64,000 bases of DNA, taken from contig NZ_JAFBEB010000004.1 in the NCBI RefSeq assembly GCF_016908525.1, positions 62,001 through 126,000 on the forward strand, in the 5' to 3' direction. The notes below the pieces were generated by a model. The model was given only the letters and a program-made list of their open reading frames with translations, was not told where the DNA came from and did no database searches. Every line of letters begins with the position of its first letter. The stretch's first letter is position 1. Of this stretch, positions 8,451 through 17,899 are shown piece by piece. This DNA comes from Brevibacillus fulvus. GTDB lineage: Bacteria > Bacillota > Bacilli > Brevibacillales > Brevibacillaceae. Both the position numbers and the translations under genes were made by a program.

Positions 8451-10379
8451 ATGTGCGGAATTGTATCTCTTTACAATAAACGAAACGTCCCTGTAGATCA
8501 GGAGACCATTTCATCTTTGACCCGGGTGATTTTGCACCGCGGTCCAGATGATGACGGTTTTCATCTGGCGGACAATGTCGCTTTGGGCTTCCGCCGATTA
8601 AGCATTATTGACGTAAGCGGCGGGCATCAGCCCTTTTATAATGAAACCAAGGATATCTGGATCATCGGTAACGGTGAAATCTATAACTATCAGGAACTGC
8701 GCAACTGGTTAATAGATTGCGGGCACGTATTCCAGAGTGAATCCGATATCGAAACCATCCTGCACTTGTATGAACAGGTCGGTTTTGACGCCCCCAAACA
8801 TTTGCGCGGCATGTTTGGCTTTACGATTTGGGACGGGCAAAAAAAGCTGCTGTTTGGCGCTCGCGACCACTTTGGCATTAAGCCGCTATACTATACCGAG
8901 ACGGCGGATTCGATTGCGGTCGGCAGCGAAATCAAAAGCTTGCTGGAACTGCCTGGCGTTAAGCGGGAAGTCAATCCTACCTCCTTCTATCATTACCTGA
9001 CCTTCCAATATGTTCCCGATCCGGCAACGATGTATCAGGGGATTTATCGCGTACCACCCGCGCATTATTTTGTGATCAAAGACGATCAAATAACTTTGCA
9101 GCAATATTGGGAAGCCAAATTCACTCCCGATGAGAGCAAGCCTTTCTCCTATTTTGTTGAAGGAACCCGGGAAGTTTTGCTTGATTCGGTGAATAAGCAC
9201 CGGGTCAGCGAGGTTCCCCGCGGCGCATTTTTGTCCAGCGGTGTTGACTCCAGCAGTATTGTCGGTATGTTGCGGACATTTGAACCGGTAAAAACGTTTT
9301 CGGTCGGTTCGGATATTCCCGGATACAGCGAATTGGATTATGCCCGCCGCACGGCACAGTATCTCGGGACAGAGCACCACGAAGTCATCGTCAACGCCCA
9401 ACATTACATGAAAGAACTTCCCCGTCTGGTCTGGCACCAAGACGAGCCGGTAGCAGATCCTTCGGCCATTTTGCTCAATTTTGTCGCCGAGCTGGCCAGT
9501 GAACATGTGACCGTTGTGCTATCGGGTGAAGGTGCCGATGAGTTTTTCGGCGGGTACAACATTTATCGGGAACCGCATTCGTTGCGGATGTTTGCCCATA
9601 TGCCAGGTTGGTTGAAGAGCTCATTGCGCAGCTTTGCCGAAAAACTGCCTGATCATGTAAAAGGGAAAAACTTTTTGATCAGGGGCTCCAAAACTGTGGA
9701 GGAACGCTTTTTCGGAAACGCGCTGATCTTCAGCGAAGAACTGAAAGCACAGGTGGTCACGGAAAACCTTCGCACCTCTGCCAACTATCGTTCTCCCTGG
9801 ACGATTACGGAGGAAATCTATAAACGGGCCAGCGAGTACGATGATGTCACCAAAATGCAGTATCTGGATATCCATACCTGGTTGCGCGGAAACATCCTGA
9901 TGAAAGCGGACAAAATGACCATGGCCAATTCGCTGGAGTTGCGCGTTCCGTTTATCGATACCAAAGTGTTCGAGTTTGCCGCAACAATTCCGACCAAATA
10001 CAAAATCGCCAATGGGACAACCAAGCATGTATTGCGGGAAGCGATGAAAGACTTTCTTCCGCCTGAAATTAAAACGCGGCCGAAACTGGGCTTCCCGGTT
10101 CCGACTCGTCATTGGCTGAAAAATGAGTTCTATAAATGGGCAAAAGAGATTATCTTTGAAGCAAAGGTCGATCATTTAATCAATAAGGCTTACGTCTTGT
10201 ATATGTTAGACGAACATCGCGAAGGACATGGCGACTATAGCCGCAAGATCTGGACCATTCTTATTTTCATGCTATGGCATCAAATCTTTATTGAACAAAA
10301 ATATTCGTTTGAACCTTTTGTAAGTCCAACCGTAGAAATTCGCCGCAAAAAGAACGCATCGATGCAACAAATCGGCTAA
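8451..10379 (+). CDS. asnB: Asparagine synthase (glutamine-hydrolysing)
   Basis: This enzyme makes asparagine from aspartate, ATP and glutamine. The 642-residue protein has a class II glutamine amidotransferase domain (residues 1 to about 195) whose nucleophile is Cys2 (MCGIVSLYN) and with the RGPDDDG and GNGEIYNY blocks. A synthetase domain follows, with the PP-loop SSGVDSS at about 262. The conserved SGEGADEFFGGY near 355 and LRVPFID near 500 are also present. In B. subtilis three paralogues exist (AsnB, AsnH, AsnO). Length and order fit AsnB/AsnO, but I cannot say whether this copy is vegetative or sporulation-linked. The gene stands alone between its own promoter and a strong terminator. 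Confidence 0.95.
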   Translation: MCGIVSLYNKRNVPVDQETISSLTRVILHRGPDDDGFHLADNVALGFRRLSIIDVSGGHQPFYNETKDIWIIGNGEIYNYQELRNWLIDCGHVFQSESDIETILHLYEQVGFDAPKHLRGMFGFTIWDGQKKLLFGARDHFGIKPLYYTETADSIAVGSEIKSLLELPGVKREVNPTSFYHYLTFQYVPDPATMYQGIYRVPPAHYFVIKDDQITLQQYWEAKFTPDESKPFSYFVEGTREVLLDSVNKHRVSEVPRGAFLSSGVDSSSIVGMLRTFEPVKTFSVGSDIPGYSELDYARRTAQYLGTEHHEVIVNAQHYMKELPRLVWHQDEPVADPSAILLNFVAELASEHVTVVLSGEGADEFFGGYNIYREPHSLRMFAHMPGWLKSSLRSFAEKLPDHVKGKNFLIRGSKTVEERFFGNALIFSEELKAQVVTENLRTSANYRSPWTITEEIYKRASEYDDVTKMQYLDIHTWLRGNILMKADKMTMANSLELRVPFIDTKVFEFAATIPTKYKIANGTTKHVLREAMKDFLPPEIKTRPKLGFPVPTRHWLKNEFYKWAKEIIFEAKVDHLINKAYVLYMLDEHREGHGDYSRKIWTILIFMLWHQIFIEQKYSFEPFVSPTVEIRRKKNASMQQIG

Positions 10380-10392
10380 CTCTGGATCAAAA

Positions 10393-10434
10393 ATGCCCGG
10401 CCTGCACGAAATGCCTGTGCCGGGCATATTTTTC
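10393..10434 (+). terminator. Terminator of asnB
   Basis: A nine-base stem ATGCCCGGC/GCCGGGCAT is followed by ATTTTTC, directly after the asnB stop. Confidence 0.9.
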
Positions 10435-10523
10435 TGTATCCAAAAAAAGGAGCCACCGCTCCCGATCCAGAATAGTTTAAGGATTTACTACATATTGCTG
10501 CCAGGAAAGGAAGAGCGTAGGCG

Positions 10524-11489
10524 ATGAATGACAATCACACCTGCAATCAAAGCAAGTACTCTCCTTATCTTACTTTTACTCGCTCGGAATGGGGAGCGTT
10601 GCGCCAATCCACCCCGCTTACATTAACCGAGGAGGAAATCGCAAACTTACAAGGAATCAATGAATACTTATCCTTGGATGAAGTGGCGGAAATTTACTTG
10701 CCGCTTTCCCGCTTGCTTAATCTATATGTGGATGCCACCCAAAAGCTTTACAAAGCGACCCACACCTTTTTGAACGATCAATCGGCCAAAGTCCCCTATA
10801 TCATCGGCATCGCCGGCAGCGTTGCCGTGGGCAAAAGCACGACGGCCCGGATCTTGCAGGCGTTGCTGGCCCGTTGGCCCAACCATCCGAAGGTGGATCT
10901 GGTTACGACAGACGGGTTTCTTTACCCCAATCAGATTTTGGAACAACGTGGTCTGATGAAACGCAAAGGGTTTCCGGAAAGCTACGATATCAAACGGTTG
11001 TTGCAGTTTATGGCCGATGTCAAATCGGGTGTCGCGGAGATCGAAGCCCCCGTATACTCTCATCTGGCTTACGATATTTTGGCCGATGAAAAGCAGATCA
11101 TTCGCCAACCGGACATTTTAATCGTGGAAGGAATCAATGTGCTGCAACCGCCCAAAAGCGAACAAGCCCGCTCGACCCCGCAACTGTTTGTTTCCGATTT
11201 CTTCGACTTCTCCATCTATGTCGATGCTGACGAACAACAGATTATGAAGTGGTATGTGGAACGCTTCAAGCTGCTGCGAAACACCGCCTTCCAAAATCCC
11301 GATTCGTTCTTCCATCGTTATGCCAACTTGTCAGACGAGGAAGCGACGCAGACAGCATTATCCATTTGGCGGGAAATCAATCTGGTCAATTTGCAAAAAA
11401 ACATTTTGCCTACACGCAATCGCGCTCACCTGATTATGCGCAAAGGGGAAAACCATTTTGTCGAACAGGTGAAATTGCGCAAATTATAG
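10524..11489 (+). CDS. coaA: Type I pantothenate kinase
   Basis: CoaA phosphorylates pantothenate, the first committed step of coenzyme A synthesis. The 321-residue protein has the expected length. It shows the P-loop GSVAVGKST (about 98-106), the substrate region [10 protein letters not shown], the block KGFPESYD and the C-terminal [14 protein letters not shown], all characteristic of the CoaA (E. coli type) family. The ATG follows GGAAAGGAAGAG. Many Bacilli use the type III enzyme CoaX instead of, or alongside, CoaA. A strong terminator directly downstream separates it from comEA. Confidence 0.96.
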   Translation: MNDNHTCNQSKYSPYLTFTRSEWGALRQSTPLTLTEEEIANLQGINEYLSLDEVAEIYLPLSRLLNLYVDATQKLYKATHTFLNDQSAKVPYIIGIAGSVAVGKSTTARILQALLARWPNHPKVDLVTTDGFLYPNQILEQRGLMKRKGFPESYDIKRLLQFMADVKSGVAEIEAPVYSHLAYDILADEKQIIRQPDILIVEGINVLQPPKSEQARSTPQLFVSDFFDFSIYVDADEQQIMKWYVERFKLLRNTAFQNPDSFFHRYANLSDEEATQTALSIWREINLVNLQKNILPTRNRAHLIMRKGENHFVEQVKLRKL

Positions 11490-11535
11490 ACCATACAATC
11501 ACATCCGCTGGTTGCCTGGCAACCGCATAGCTGGA

Positions 11536-11573
11536 ATGCCTTCGTTTGCAAAAACGGAGGCATCTCTTTTTTT
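11536..11573 (+). terminator. Terminator between coaA and comEA
   Basis: A 12-base stem (ATGCCTTCGTTT/AAACGGAGGCAT, one G-T pair), a four-base loop and CTCTTTTTTT form a classical intrinsic terminator. Confidence 0.93.
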
Positions 11574-11631
11574 GCACGCGATTCTGTCTTTGCGTATGCT
11601 GGGAACAGCGCAGTCAGAGGAGGTGGATCAA

Positions 11632-12312
11632 ATGCTGGTGGAGCTTTGGGAGCGTTATCAGCGCTGGATCATTGCCGGTGGCATTGTGCTCTTGTGCTTG
11701 CTTAGTCTGTGGCTTTATTCCCGTGATGCGAAGGAAGGGGGGCTATTGCCATTGCACGCGCACGCCCTGACTTTGGCAGAACAGCCTGCGGCCAAAACCG
11801 GTCAACCGGTCGGGAACGGCCCAGCGGACAGCGAGCAATCCAATCGCCAGGCGGAGCAGCTGATCGTGGTCGATGTCAAAGGCAGCGTCAAACAGCCGGG
11901 AGTTTACCAACTTCAGGAAGGTCAGCGTATTTCCGACGCGATTGCCAGGGCCGGTGGCGCATTGCCAACCGCCGATCTTAACCGGATCAATCTTGCCCAG
12001 CGCTTATCCGATGAAAGTATCGTGCGCATTCCGGCTAAGGGGGAAGCAGACGCAGCGGCCTGCGCCTGCGAGACTGAACCGGCCGTCATCATTGGCACAA
12101 GCAGCGCAACGGACAGCGGCAAGGTCAATATCAATACGGCCAACGCGACGGAACTGATGAATCTTCCCGGCATTGGGGAAACTCGCGCCGCCGCGATCCT
12201 CGCCTATCGGGAAAAACACGGGCCGTTTCAAACGCCAGCCGATTTGAAAAAGGTGACGGGAATCGGGGAGAAAACGTACGACCAGTTAAAAAATAACATC
12301 ACGGTCAAATAG
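11632..12312 (+). CDS. comEA: Competence DNA receptor ComEA
   Basis: ComEA is the membrane-anchored receptor that binds incoming double-stranded DNA during transformation. The 226-residue product has an N-terminal membrane segment (about 14-30) and a low-complexity linker. An SLBB-type domain follows (VDVKGSVKQPGVYQL, about residues 83-140). The C-terminal helix-hairpin-helix DNA-binding domain has KVNINTANATELMNLPGIG. The ATG at 11632 was chosen because AGGAGGTGGATCAA precedes it, and the longer upstream frame would run back through the coaA terminator. It is separated from comEC, its usual operon partner, and no comEB lies next to it. comER follows on the same strand after 66 bases. Confidence 0.96.
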   Translation: MLVELWERYQRWIIAGGIVLLCLLSLWLYSRDAKEGGLLPLHAHALTLAEQPAAKTGQPVGNGPADSEQSNRQAEQLIVVDVKGSVKQPGVYQLQEGQRISDAIARAGGALPTADLNRINLAQRLSDESIVRIPAKGEADAAACACETEPAVIIGTSSATDSGKVNINTANATELMNLPGIGETRAAAILAYREKHGPFQTPADLKKVTGIGEKTYDQLKNNITVK

Positions 12313-12378
12313 TTCCTCGTCATGTTCGATCCTCTCAGTTCATACACTGAAACTATTAGATTGGATGGAGGGATAGAC

Positions 12379-13212
12379 ATGCAGATCGGCTTTATCGGTA
12401 CCGGAAGCATGGGCAGCATTATCATCGACGCCTTGTTGACTTCCCGCTCCCTGCAGCCCAGCCAGATTATCGCGGCAAACCGAACGTTGGCCAAAGTCGA
12501 GTTGCTGGCTGAGCGTCACCCCGGTCTGGTGGTTGCCGCCAATAACGATGAGGTCGTCCGCCGCGCGGAAATCGTGGTCGTTTGCGTCAAACCGTTCGAA
12601 TACAGACAGGCATTGGAGCAATTCGCCGATGCATTGACTGCGCAGCACGTTTTAATCACAATCACCAGCCCGATCCCGCTGGAAGACTTGGCGCAACTGG
12701 TCCCGTGCCCGGTCGTGCGGGTCGTACCCAGCATCACCAATGCCGCTCTGGGCGGGATGGTGTTGTGTGAGTTTGGCCCGCAAGCAACTGAATCATTGCG
12801 CAAGCGGATTTATCAACTTTTTTCCGCGCTGGGACAACCGGTCGAGGTCACTTTTTCGCTGCTCAGGATCGCTTCCGACATCAGCAGCTGCGGCCCCGCT
12901 TTCCTTAGTTACTTGTTGCAGCAAATGATTGAGGCCGCTGTTGTGGAGACGGGCATTTCGCGGGAAGCCGCAACTTTTTTCACAACCCAGATGGTGCTCG
13001 GCTTCAGCAAGCTGCTGGAGAAAGAAATCTTTACGCTTCCCGAGCTGGAAGCCCGGGTTGTCGTACCCGCGGGAATCACGGGCCAAGGTTTGATTCCGCT
13101 GAAGGAACATGTCCCCGGTCTTTTTCATGAGGTTTTTAAACGAACGCACCAAAAGTTTGCGGAGGACATCGAAGAAGTGAAAAAATATTTGGATTCTATG
13201 AAACAGACGTAA
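12379..13212 (+). CDS. comER: Late competence protein ComER, pyrroline-5-carboxylate reductase-like
   Basis: The 277-residue protein belongs to the P5C reductase family. It has the NAD(P)-binding G7-T-G9-S-M-G12 motif, the family region VVRVVPSITNAALGGM and a C-terminal helical domain with AGITGQGL. ComER is linked to the competence locus and, in Bacillus, to control of sporulation entry, but its reaction is not settled. The ATG at 12379 follows GGAGGGAT; the upstream in-frame start has no site. In B. subtilis comER is divergent from comEA, whereas here both run in the same direction. This fits a local inversion. Confidence 0.9.
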   Translation: MQIGFIGTGSMGSIIIDALLTSRSLQPSQIIAANRTLAKVELLAERHPGLVVAANNDEVVRRAEIVVVCVKPFEYRQALEQFADALTAQHVLITITSPIPLEDLAQLVPCPVVRVVPSITNAALGGMVLCEFGPQATESLRKRIYQLFSALGQPVEVTFSLLRIASDISSCGPAFLSYLLQQMIEAAVVETGISREAATFFTTQMVLGFSKLLEKEIFTLPELEARVVVPAGITGQGLIPLKEHVPGLFHEVFKRTHQKFAEDIEEVKKYLDSMKQT

Positions 13213-13237
13213 ACCCGAAAACAATGGCAACAAATGC

Positions 13238-13274
13238 AAAAAACTTGGCACGGGCAAGCGGCCAAGTTTTTTGT
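13238..13274. terminator. Bidirectional terminator between comER and yqeM
   Basis: A 12-base perfect stem AAAAAACTTGGC/GCCAAGTTTTTT with an 11-base loop lies between convergent genes. Confidence 0.93.
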
Positions 13275-13278
13275 TGCT

Positions 13279-14034
13279 TTAGGGGCGAACTTCCTCAAGC
13301 GGTTTACGCGCGATGTAAAACAAACGTTCACTCTGTTGCTGCGGCGGAAGCGGTTGAAAGTCAGCCGTGACGGAAATGTCGGAAAAGCCTGCGTCTTTTA
13401 ACCATTTCAGCATTTGAATCGGTTGATAGGCCCGCTGTCTGTGGTCTTCTTCGACCCGTTGGTACAACCCGTTCGGTTGCTGCAGGAAGAAGGTCAATTC
13501 GTGTTCGACCTCAAGACGCAACGGATCGCAGAAACATTGCCAAATATACGAAACTTCGTCCTCGAGCAAGGTAAACGTGTTGTTTGCAAAGACATGCAGG
13601 ATTTTGTACGGACTATGTACATCAAACAAAAAGCAGCCTCCTGGTCGCAGATGCCGATAAACTTGCTGAAACGTGGCCTGAACCTCATCTTCTTCCACCA
13701 GATAACTGAGCGAATCGCAAAAGGAAATAACCGTATCCGCCACAAACAGGTCCAGTTCGCGCATGTCCTGTTCCACCAAGGCGACTTCGACATGAGCCTG
13801 CCGCATGTTTGCATAGGCCATCGCCAGCATTTCTGCAGACAAGTCTACGCCTGTTACGCTGTACCCTTGTTTCGCCAGCGGGATAGCGATTTTGCCTGTA
13901 CCGCAGCCAAGATCGATGATCGTTTTCGGCCGACCGTGTTCGGCAAAAAAATGCTCCAGCCATTCCAGCCATTGCTCGTACGGTGTGTCTTGCATCAGCT
14001 TGTCATAAACAGCGGCCAAATGTTGATACGCCAT
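13279..14034 (-). CDS. yqeM: SAM-dependent methyltransferase YqeM
   Basis: This class I methyltransferase of 251 residues carries the SAM-binding glycine motif I (D41-L-G-C-G-T-G47), motif II VTGVDLSAEML and the acidic AHVEVALVEQDMREL region. The substrate is unknown. It is the last gene of the yqeG-yqeH-aroE-yhbY-nadD-yqeK-rsfS-yqeM operon, the same order as in B. subtilis. The ATG at 14034 is two bases after the rsfS stop and is preceded by GGAAGAGAGAG inside rsfS. The longer GTG form is less likely. Confidence 0.9.
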   Translation of the reverse strand: MAYQHLAAVYDKLMQDTPYEQWLEWLEHFFAEHGRPKTIIDLGCGTGKIAIPLAKQGYSVTGVDLSAEMLAMAYANMRQAHVEVALVEQDMRELDLFVADTVISFCDSLSYLVEEDEVQATFQQVYRHLRPGGCFLFDVHSPYKILHVFANNTFTLLEDEVSYIWQCFCDPLRLEVEHELTFFLQQPNGLYQRVEEDHRQRAYQPIQMLKWLKDAGFSDISVTADFQPLPPQQQSERLFYIARKPLEEVRP

Positions 14035-14036
14035 CG

Positions 14037-14393
14037 TCACGCTCTCTCTTCCCAAGAAACCATTTTGGCGTCTGACCAGAGACGTTCAATATTATAGAAT
14101 TCCCGTTCTTCGCGGTGAAAAACATGGACAACCACGTCGCCGAGATCTACCAATACCCAACGGCCTTCTTCCGCGCCTTCAATGCCCTTCACATCGTAAC
14201 CGTGTTTATGCACCTGCTCGCGGATTTCCGAAACAATCGCCTGAACCTGCCGTTCGTTATTGCCATTGCAAATGACAAAGTAATCCGCAATGACGGAAAG
14301 GTCTCGAATATCGAGAATCTGGATATTGTTTGCTTTTTTATCGTCAATCGCTTTCGCCACGATTTTGGTTAATTCTTCCACTGTTTTTACCAT
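14037..14393 (-). CDS. rsfS: Ribosomal silencing factor RsfS
   Basis: RsfS binds ribosomal protein uL14 and blocks subunit joining when nutrients are low. The 118-residue product contains the family signatures IQILDIRDLSVIADYFVIC, GNNERQVQAI, GRWVLVDLGDVVVHVF and REFYNIERLW. The start ATG overlaps the yqeK stop (TGATG), and GAGGAGG lies upstream within yqeK, so translation is coupled. The position in the operon is conserved. Confidence 0.96.
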   Translation of the reverse strand: MVKTVEELTKIVAKAIDDKKANNIQILDIRDLSVIADYFVICNGNNERQVQAIVSEIREQVHKHGYDVKGIEGAEEGRWVLVDLGDVVVHVFHREEREFYNIERLWSDAKMVSWEERA

Positions 14394-14974
14394 CAAATTC
14401 CTCCTCTTTTGCTGACGAGATCATTATAGGCATGCAAGGTAAGCGGATATACCTGCTTTTTTTGCTCAATCAAAAAGGTGATTGTACCGCCTAACGCTTG
14501 CGCCAATGCTTGGTCCAAATCTTGTTCGGCCAACTTCCGGATTTGCTCCACGCCGGGAAATACACGATTCGGTTCTATATAGTCTGCCACACAAACGATT
14601 TTTTCTAACAGCGACATGCCAACCCGTCCCGTCGTATGGTAGCGCACGGCTTGAATCACGTCCGGTTCAACAATGTCCAACTCCGTTTGAATGACAATCG
14701 CCCCGACGAAAGAGTGCCACAATTCCTTTTCTCCATGAAGCAGCTCAGCCGGCAAATCGTGCCGCACGATCACTTCCCGCATCTTGGCTACCGGCCAGCA
14801 TTTGCAGTAATCATGGACATACCCGGCCAATTCCGCTTTGTCCGGATCTGCCCCGTAGCGGACCGCCAGCTGGCGTGCGGATTCCGCGACGCCAAGCGTA
14901 TGTTCATAACGTTTTTGGTTCATCTGCGCTCTGACCTGTTCCAGCAGTCTTTCGCGATTAGCCAGTAAACTCAT
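14393..14974 (-). CDS. yqeK: HD-domain bis(5'-nucleosyl)-tetraphosphatase YqeK
   Basis: YqeK hydrolyses diadenosine tetraphosphate symmetrically to ADP. The 193-residue protein has the HD metal-binding residues H25 (RYEHTLGVA) and H54-D55 (VHDYCK), a later H near WHSFVGA and D in CVADYIEP. The length fits the family. It overlaps the nadD 3' end by 17 bases and the rsfS start by one base, as expected for a tightly coupled operon. Confidence 0.93.
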   Translation of the reverse strand: MSLLANRERLLEQVRAQMNQKRYEHTLGVAESARQLAVRYGADPDKAELAGYVHDYCKCWPVAKMREVIVRHDLPAELLHGEKELWHSFVGAIVIQTELDIVEPDVIQAVRYHTTGRVGMSLLEKIVCVADYIEPNRVFPGVEQIRKLAEQDLDQALAQALGGTITFLIEQKKQVYPLTLHAYNDLVSKRGGI

Positions 14975-15548
14975 ACAGCCTCTGCTCCTTTATATAGGTC
15001 TCGACTGCCGGCGGCACCAAATACCGGATGCTGTGTCCGCCGGCTGCCTTTTCCCGGATCAGCGTGGACGAAATCTCCCAGACCGGCATCGACACGAAGC
15101 GAACATAGGCGGAAGCGGCCGTCTGATCATAGCTGGCCCCTGGTCGTGCCAACCCGATAAATTGGACCAGTTCGCTCAACTCCTCAAACCGATGCCACGT
15201 CGGCAGCATCTCCACCATATCTCCCCCCACAATAAAGGAAAAACGGCAGTGCGGGTACCTCTCCACCAGTATCCGCATCGTATCATATGTGTAAGAGGGT
15301 CCTTCCCGCTTCAATTCCAAGTCGGTTATGCGAAAAAACGGGTGGTCGGCTATCGCCAACTGCACCATCCGGTAACGATGCTGCTCTTCGCTGATCCCTT
15401 TGCCTTGCTTATGGGGAGGAATCCGCGCCGGCATAAACCAGACTTCATCCAGATGCGCCTGCTCTCTTGCCTGTTCGGCAGCCAGCAAATGGCCATAGTG
15501 GATCGGATCAAACGTCCCGCCAAAAATCCCGATTTGCTTCATGACCAT
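14958..15548 (-). CDS. nadD: Nicotinate-nucleotide adenylyltransferase
   Basis: NadD converts nicotinate mononucleotide and ATP to deamido-NAD. The 196-residue product starts with the nucleotidyltransferase motif GGTFDPIHYGH (H17 and H20) and has MPARIPPHKQ and, near the C-terminus, the ISSTLIRE motif. The start used is the ATG at 15548, two bases after the yhbY stop. A second in-frame ATG at 15542 is as plausible, since no strong ribosome binding site is visible for either. Confidence 0.95.
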   Translation of the reverse strand: MVMKQIGIFGGTFDPIHYGHLLAAEQAREQAHLDEVWFMPARIPPHKQGKGISEEQHRYRMVQLAIADHPFFRITDLELKREGPSYTYDTMRILVERYPHCRFSFIVGGDMVEMLPTWHRFEELSELVQFIGLARPGASYDQTAASAYVRFVSMPVWEISSTLIREKAAGGHSIRYLVPPAVETYIKEQRLYEFTG

Positions 15549-15550
15549 GA

Positions 15551-15841
15551 CTACGGCAGCTCGATCGTTTTTTGCTCGGCAGATTCTTTGTACAAAACAA
15601 CGGTATGTCCGATCAATTGCACCAATTCTGCTCCCGTTCCTTCCGCCAGCTGTTGCGCCACTTCATTCTTGTCATCAAGATTATTTTGTAAAATGGATAC
15701 CTTGATCAGTTCCCGAACTTCCAAAGCCTCCTGAATCTGTTTAAGCATATTCTCATTTACTCCACCTTTTCCCACTTGAAAGATCGGGGTCAGATGGTGC
15801 GCTTGCGAGCGCAGAAAACGCTTTTGTTTTCCTGTTAACAT
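15551..15841 (-). CDS. yhbY: CRM-domain RNA-binding protein YhbY/YqeI
   Basis: This small protein of 96 residues is a single CRM (YhbY) domain. It has the conserved N-terminal LTGKQKRFLRSQAHHL, the GKGGVNENML loop and the C-terminal GHTVVLYK. Relatives bind pre-50S ribosomal particles. The ATG follows AGGAGACACGAC. The gene lies between aroE and nadD as in B. subtilis, with a 69-base gap from aroE. Confidence 0.95.
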   Translation of the reverse strand: MLTGKQKRFLRSQAHHLTPIFQVGKGGVNENMLKQIQEALEVRELIKVSILQNNLDDKNEVAQQLAEGTGAELVQLIGHTVVLYKESAEQKTIELP

Positions 15842-15910
15842 GTCGTGTCTCCTTTTGGGTCGTGATCTTTTCTATTTTATTATAAACCCGGCTTTGCTGA
15901 ATAATGAACA

Positions 15911-16765
15911 CTATACCGCTTGCCGCAATGCATCCAGCACGGTCTTGCGCATCAGCTCGGCGGGTGCATCGAGCCCCGTCCACAATTCAAAGGCCAATGC
16001 GCCCTGATTAATAAACATGCCGAAGCCGGAATGAGCGGTGGCACCGTTTTCCTCCGCAAGCGCCAGCAACCTCGTTTTAAACGGGTTATAAATCAGGTCG
16101 CTGACGATCAAATCGCGATGCAGCCATTCTGCCGCAATCGGTGTGTCGGCAACGTTGGGATACATGCCAACCGAGGTCGTATTAATCAGCAGACCGGAAT
16201 TGGCAATCGCTTCCTTGCTTTGCTCCGCCTCTACCACCACGGCCGGCAGAATCGCCGACAACTGTTCAGCCAGTTCCTCGGCTTTCGCGCGAGAGCGATT
16301 GATCAAGCGGATTTCTTTTACCTGCTGCTTGGCCAGCGAAAAAGCGACCGCCCTGGCCGCGCCGCCAGCGCCGACGATCGTTACAGTCTGTCCTTGCAGA
16401 TTGATGCCCGTCTCTTCTGTCAGTGAGCGGACATAGCCCGGCCCGTCGGTATTGTAGCCGATCAATTTGTCCTGCTCGTTTACAATCGTGTTGACTGCCC
16501 CGATCTGTGCCGCCAATGGATCGATTTCATCGAGATAAGGCATCACCGCTACCTTGTGCGGGATGGTTACATTGACGCCACGCAAGCCTAATGCGCGGAT
16601 GCCGGCGATCGCTTCGCCAATTCGCGCCGGGTCGACATCAAAAGCCGCATAGGCAAACGGCAGCCCCTTTTCAGCAAAGGCGGCATTGTGCATCAATGGC
16701 GAGAAAGAATGGCCGACTGGGTGCCCCAACAATCCAACCAGTTTGGTCGTACTCGTTATCATCAT
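15911..16765 (-). CDS. aroE: Shikimate dehydrogenase (NADP+)
   Basis: AroE reduces 3-dehydroshikimate to shikimate in aromatic amino acid synthesis. The 284-residue protein has the substrate-binding region [24 protein letters not shown] with the catalytic lysine (K71), GYNTDGPG with D107, the Rossmann loop GAGGAARA (about 132-139) and the NRS motif for NADP preference. The start follows GGGAGAGGGG. It sits in the conserved yqeH-aroE-yhbY order. Confidence 0.97.
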   Translation of the reverse strand: MMITSTTKLVGLLGHPVGHSFSPLMHNAAFAEKGLPFAYAAFDVDPARIGEAIAGIRALGLRGVNVTIPHKVAVMPYLDEIDPLAAQIGAVNTIVNEQDKLIGYNTDGPGYVRSLTEETGINLQGQTVTIVGAGGAARAVAFSLAKQQVKEIRLINRSRAKAEELAEQLSAILPAVVVEAEQSKEAIANSGLLINTTSVGMYPNVADTPIAAEWLHRDLIVSDLIYNPFKTRLLALAEENGATAHSGFGMFINQGALAFELWTGLDAPAELMRKTVLDALRQAV

Positions 16766-16795
16766 GATTCCCCTCTCCCCTTTTTACCGGTTAGC

Positions 16796-17899
16796 CTAAA
16801 TGAGCGCTTTTCGCATCCCGACACTTACTCCTTTTGGTGCGTGCACATCCACATAAGCGGGCGATTTTCCTTGCAGGCTTACCCATCCCAAACCGGAAAT
16901 AACCAGATCGGTCGGCCCTTGCGGATCAATTTTGAAACTGTGCCGAACCATCGGTGGAAGCTGTTGTGCCTCTTCGTTGTGCGGAGGTGCCAGCAGTTCG
17001 CCGTGATGCTTGGCAAATACTTCGTCCGCATTGGCCAGTTTCGTTCGATGGATATACAGGTTGTTGGCCACATAGACAACAAATGGCTGATGTTCGCCGC
17101 GAACAAAGTCGATCCGGGCCATGCCGGCCAAAAACAAGGTTTGTCCAGAATCAAGCTGGTATACTTTTGGATTGATTCGGGAAGTTGGTGTCAACTGACG
17201 CAAGTCCTTGGGTGTAACCATATGTCCGATTTGATCGCGATTAATAATTCCTGGCGTATCATACAGCGATCTGCCATCTTCGAGGGGAATTTCAATCTTG
17301 TCCAGTGTCGTTCCCGGGAAAGGCGATGTCGTAATTTCCATATCCGCCGCGCCGTAATCGTGCAAAATCCGGTTCATCAATGTAGACTTGCCAACATTGG
17401 TTACCCCGACGATGTACACGTCACGTCCCTTGCGCAATTGGCCGATCTTCGCCAGCAGTTCCTCGATGCCGATTCCTTTTTGCGCACTGACCAGCAACAC
17501 ATCGGCCGGGCGCAAACCGCGTTCCTTCGCTTCGTGCTGCAGCCAGTTGCGCACACGGTTGAGATTGATATTTTTCGGCAGCAGATCGACTTTGTTGCCA
17601 ACGAGCAGAATCGGGTTGTTTCCGACAAAGCGGGGCAAGCCGCGCAGCCATGATCCGTTGAAATCGAACAGATCGACGACCATCACCACCACGCTGTCGG
17701 TGGCACCGATTCCGTTTAAAATGCGTAAAAAGTCGTCATCGTCCATCGCGACGGGAGCGACTTCATTGTAATGTTTGATGCGAAAGCAGCGCTGACAAAT
17801 GACTACTTCCCGTTCCAGCGCCGATTTCGGGGTATAACCCGGTTTTGCTTTGTCCTCCGTTTGCAACAGAATGCCGCAACCGGCACAGTGCTGTTCCAT
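16796..17899 (-). CDS. yqeH: Ribosome biogenesis GTPase YqeH
   Basis: YqeH is a circularly permuted GTPase needed for 30S subunit assembly. The 367-residue product has an N-terminal zinc finger (C5, C8, C35, C38), and the GTPase motifs come in permuted order. G4 NKVD (about 102-105) precedes G1 GVTNVGKST (about 165-173), G2 (TT in PGTTL) and G3 DTPG (about 214-217). A C-terminal domain follows. I use the ATG at 17899 because it overlaps the yqeG stop (TGATG) with GGAAGAG upstream and gives nearly the B. subtilis length (366). A GTG 18 bases earlier is possible. Confidence 0.96.
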   Translation of the reverse strand: MEQHCAGCGILLQTEDKAKPGYTPKSALEREVVICQRCFRIKHYNEVAPVAMDDDDFLRILNGIGATDSVVVMVVDLFDFNGSWLRGLPRFVGNNPILLVGNKVDLLPKNINLNRVRNWLQHEAKERGLRPADVLLVSAQKGIGIEELLAKIGQLRKGRDVYIVGVTNVGKSTLMNRILHDYGAADMEITTSPFPGTTLDKIEIPLEDGRSLYDTPGIINRDQIGHMVTPKDLRQLTPTSRINPKVYQLDSGQTLFLAGMARIDFVRGEHQPFVVYVANNLYIHRTKLANADEVFAKHHGELLAPPHNEEAQQLPPMVRHSFKIDPQGPTDLVISGLGWVSLQGKSPAYVDVHAPKGVSVGMRKALI

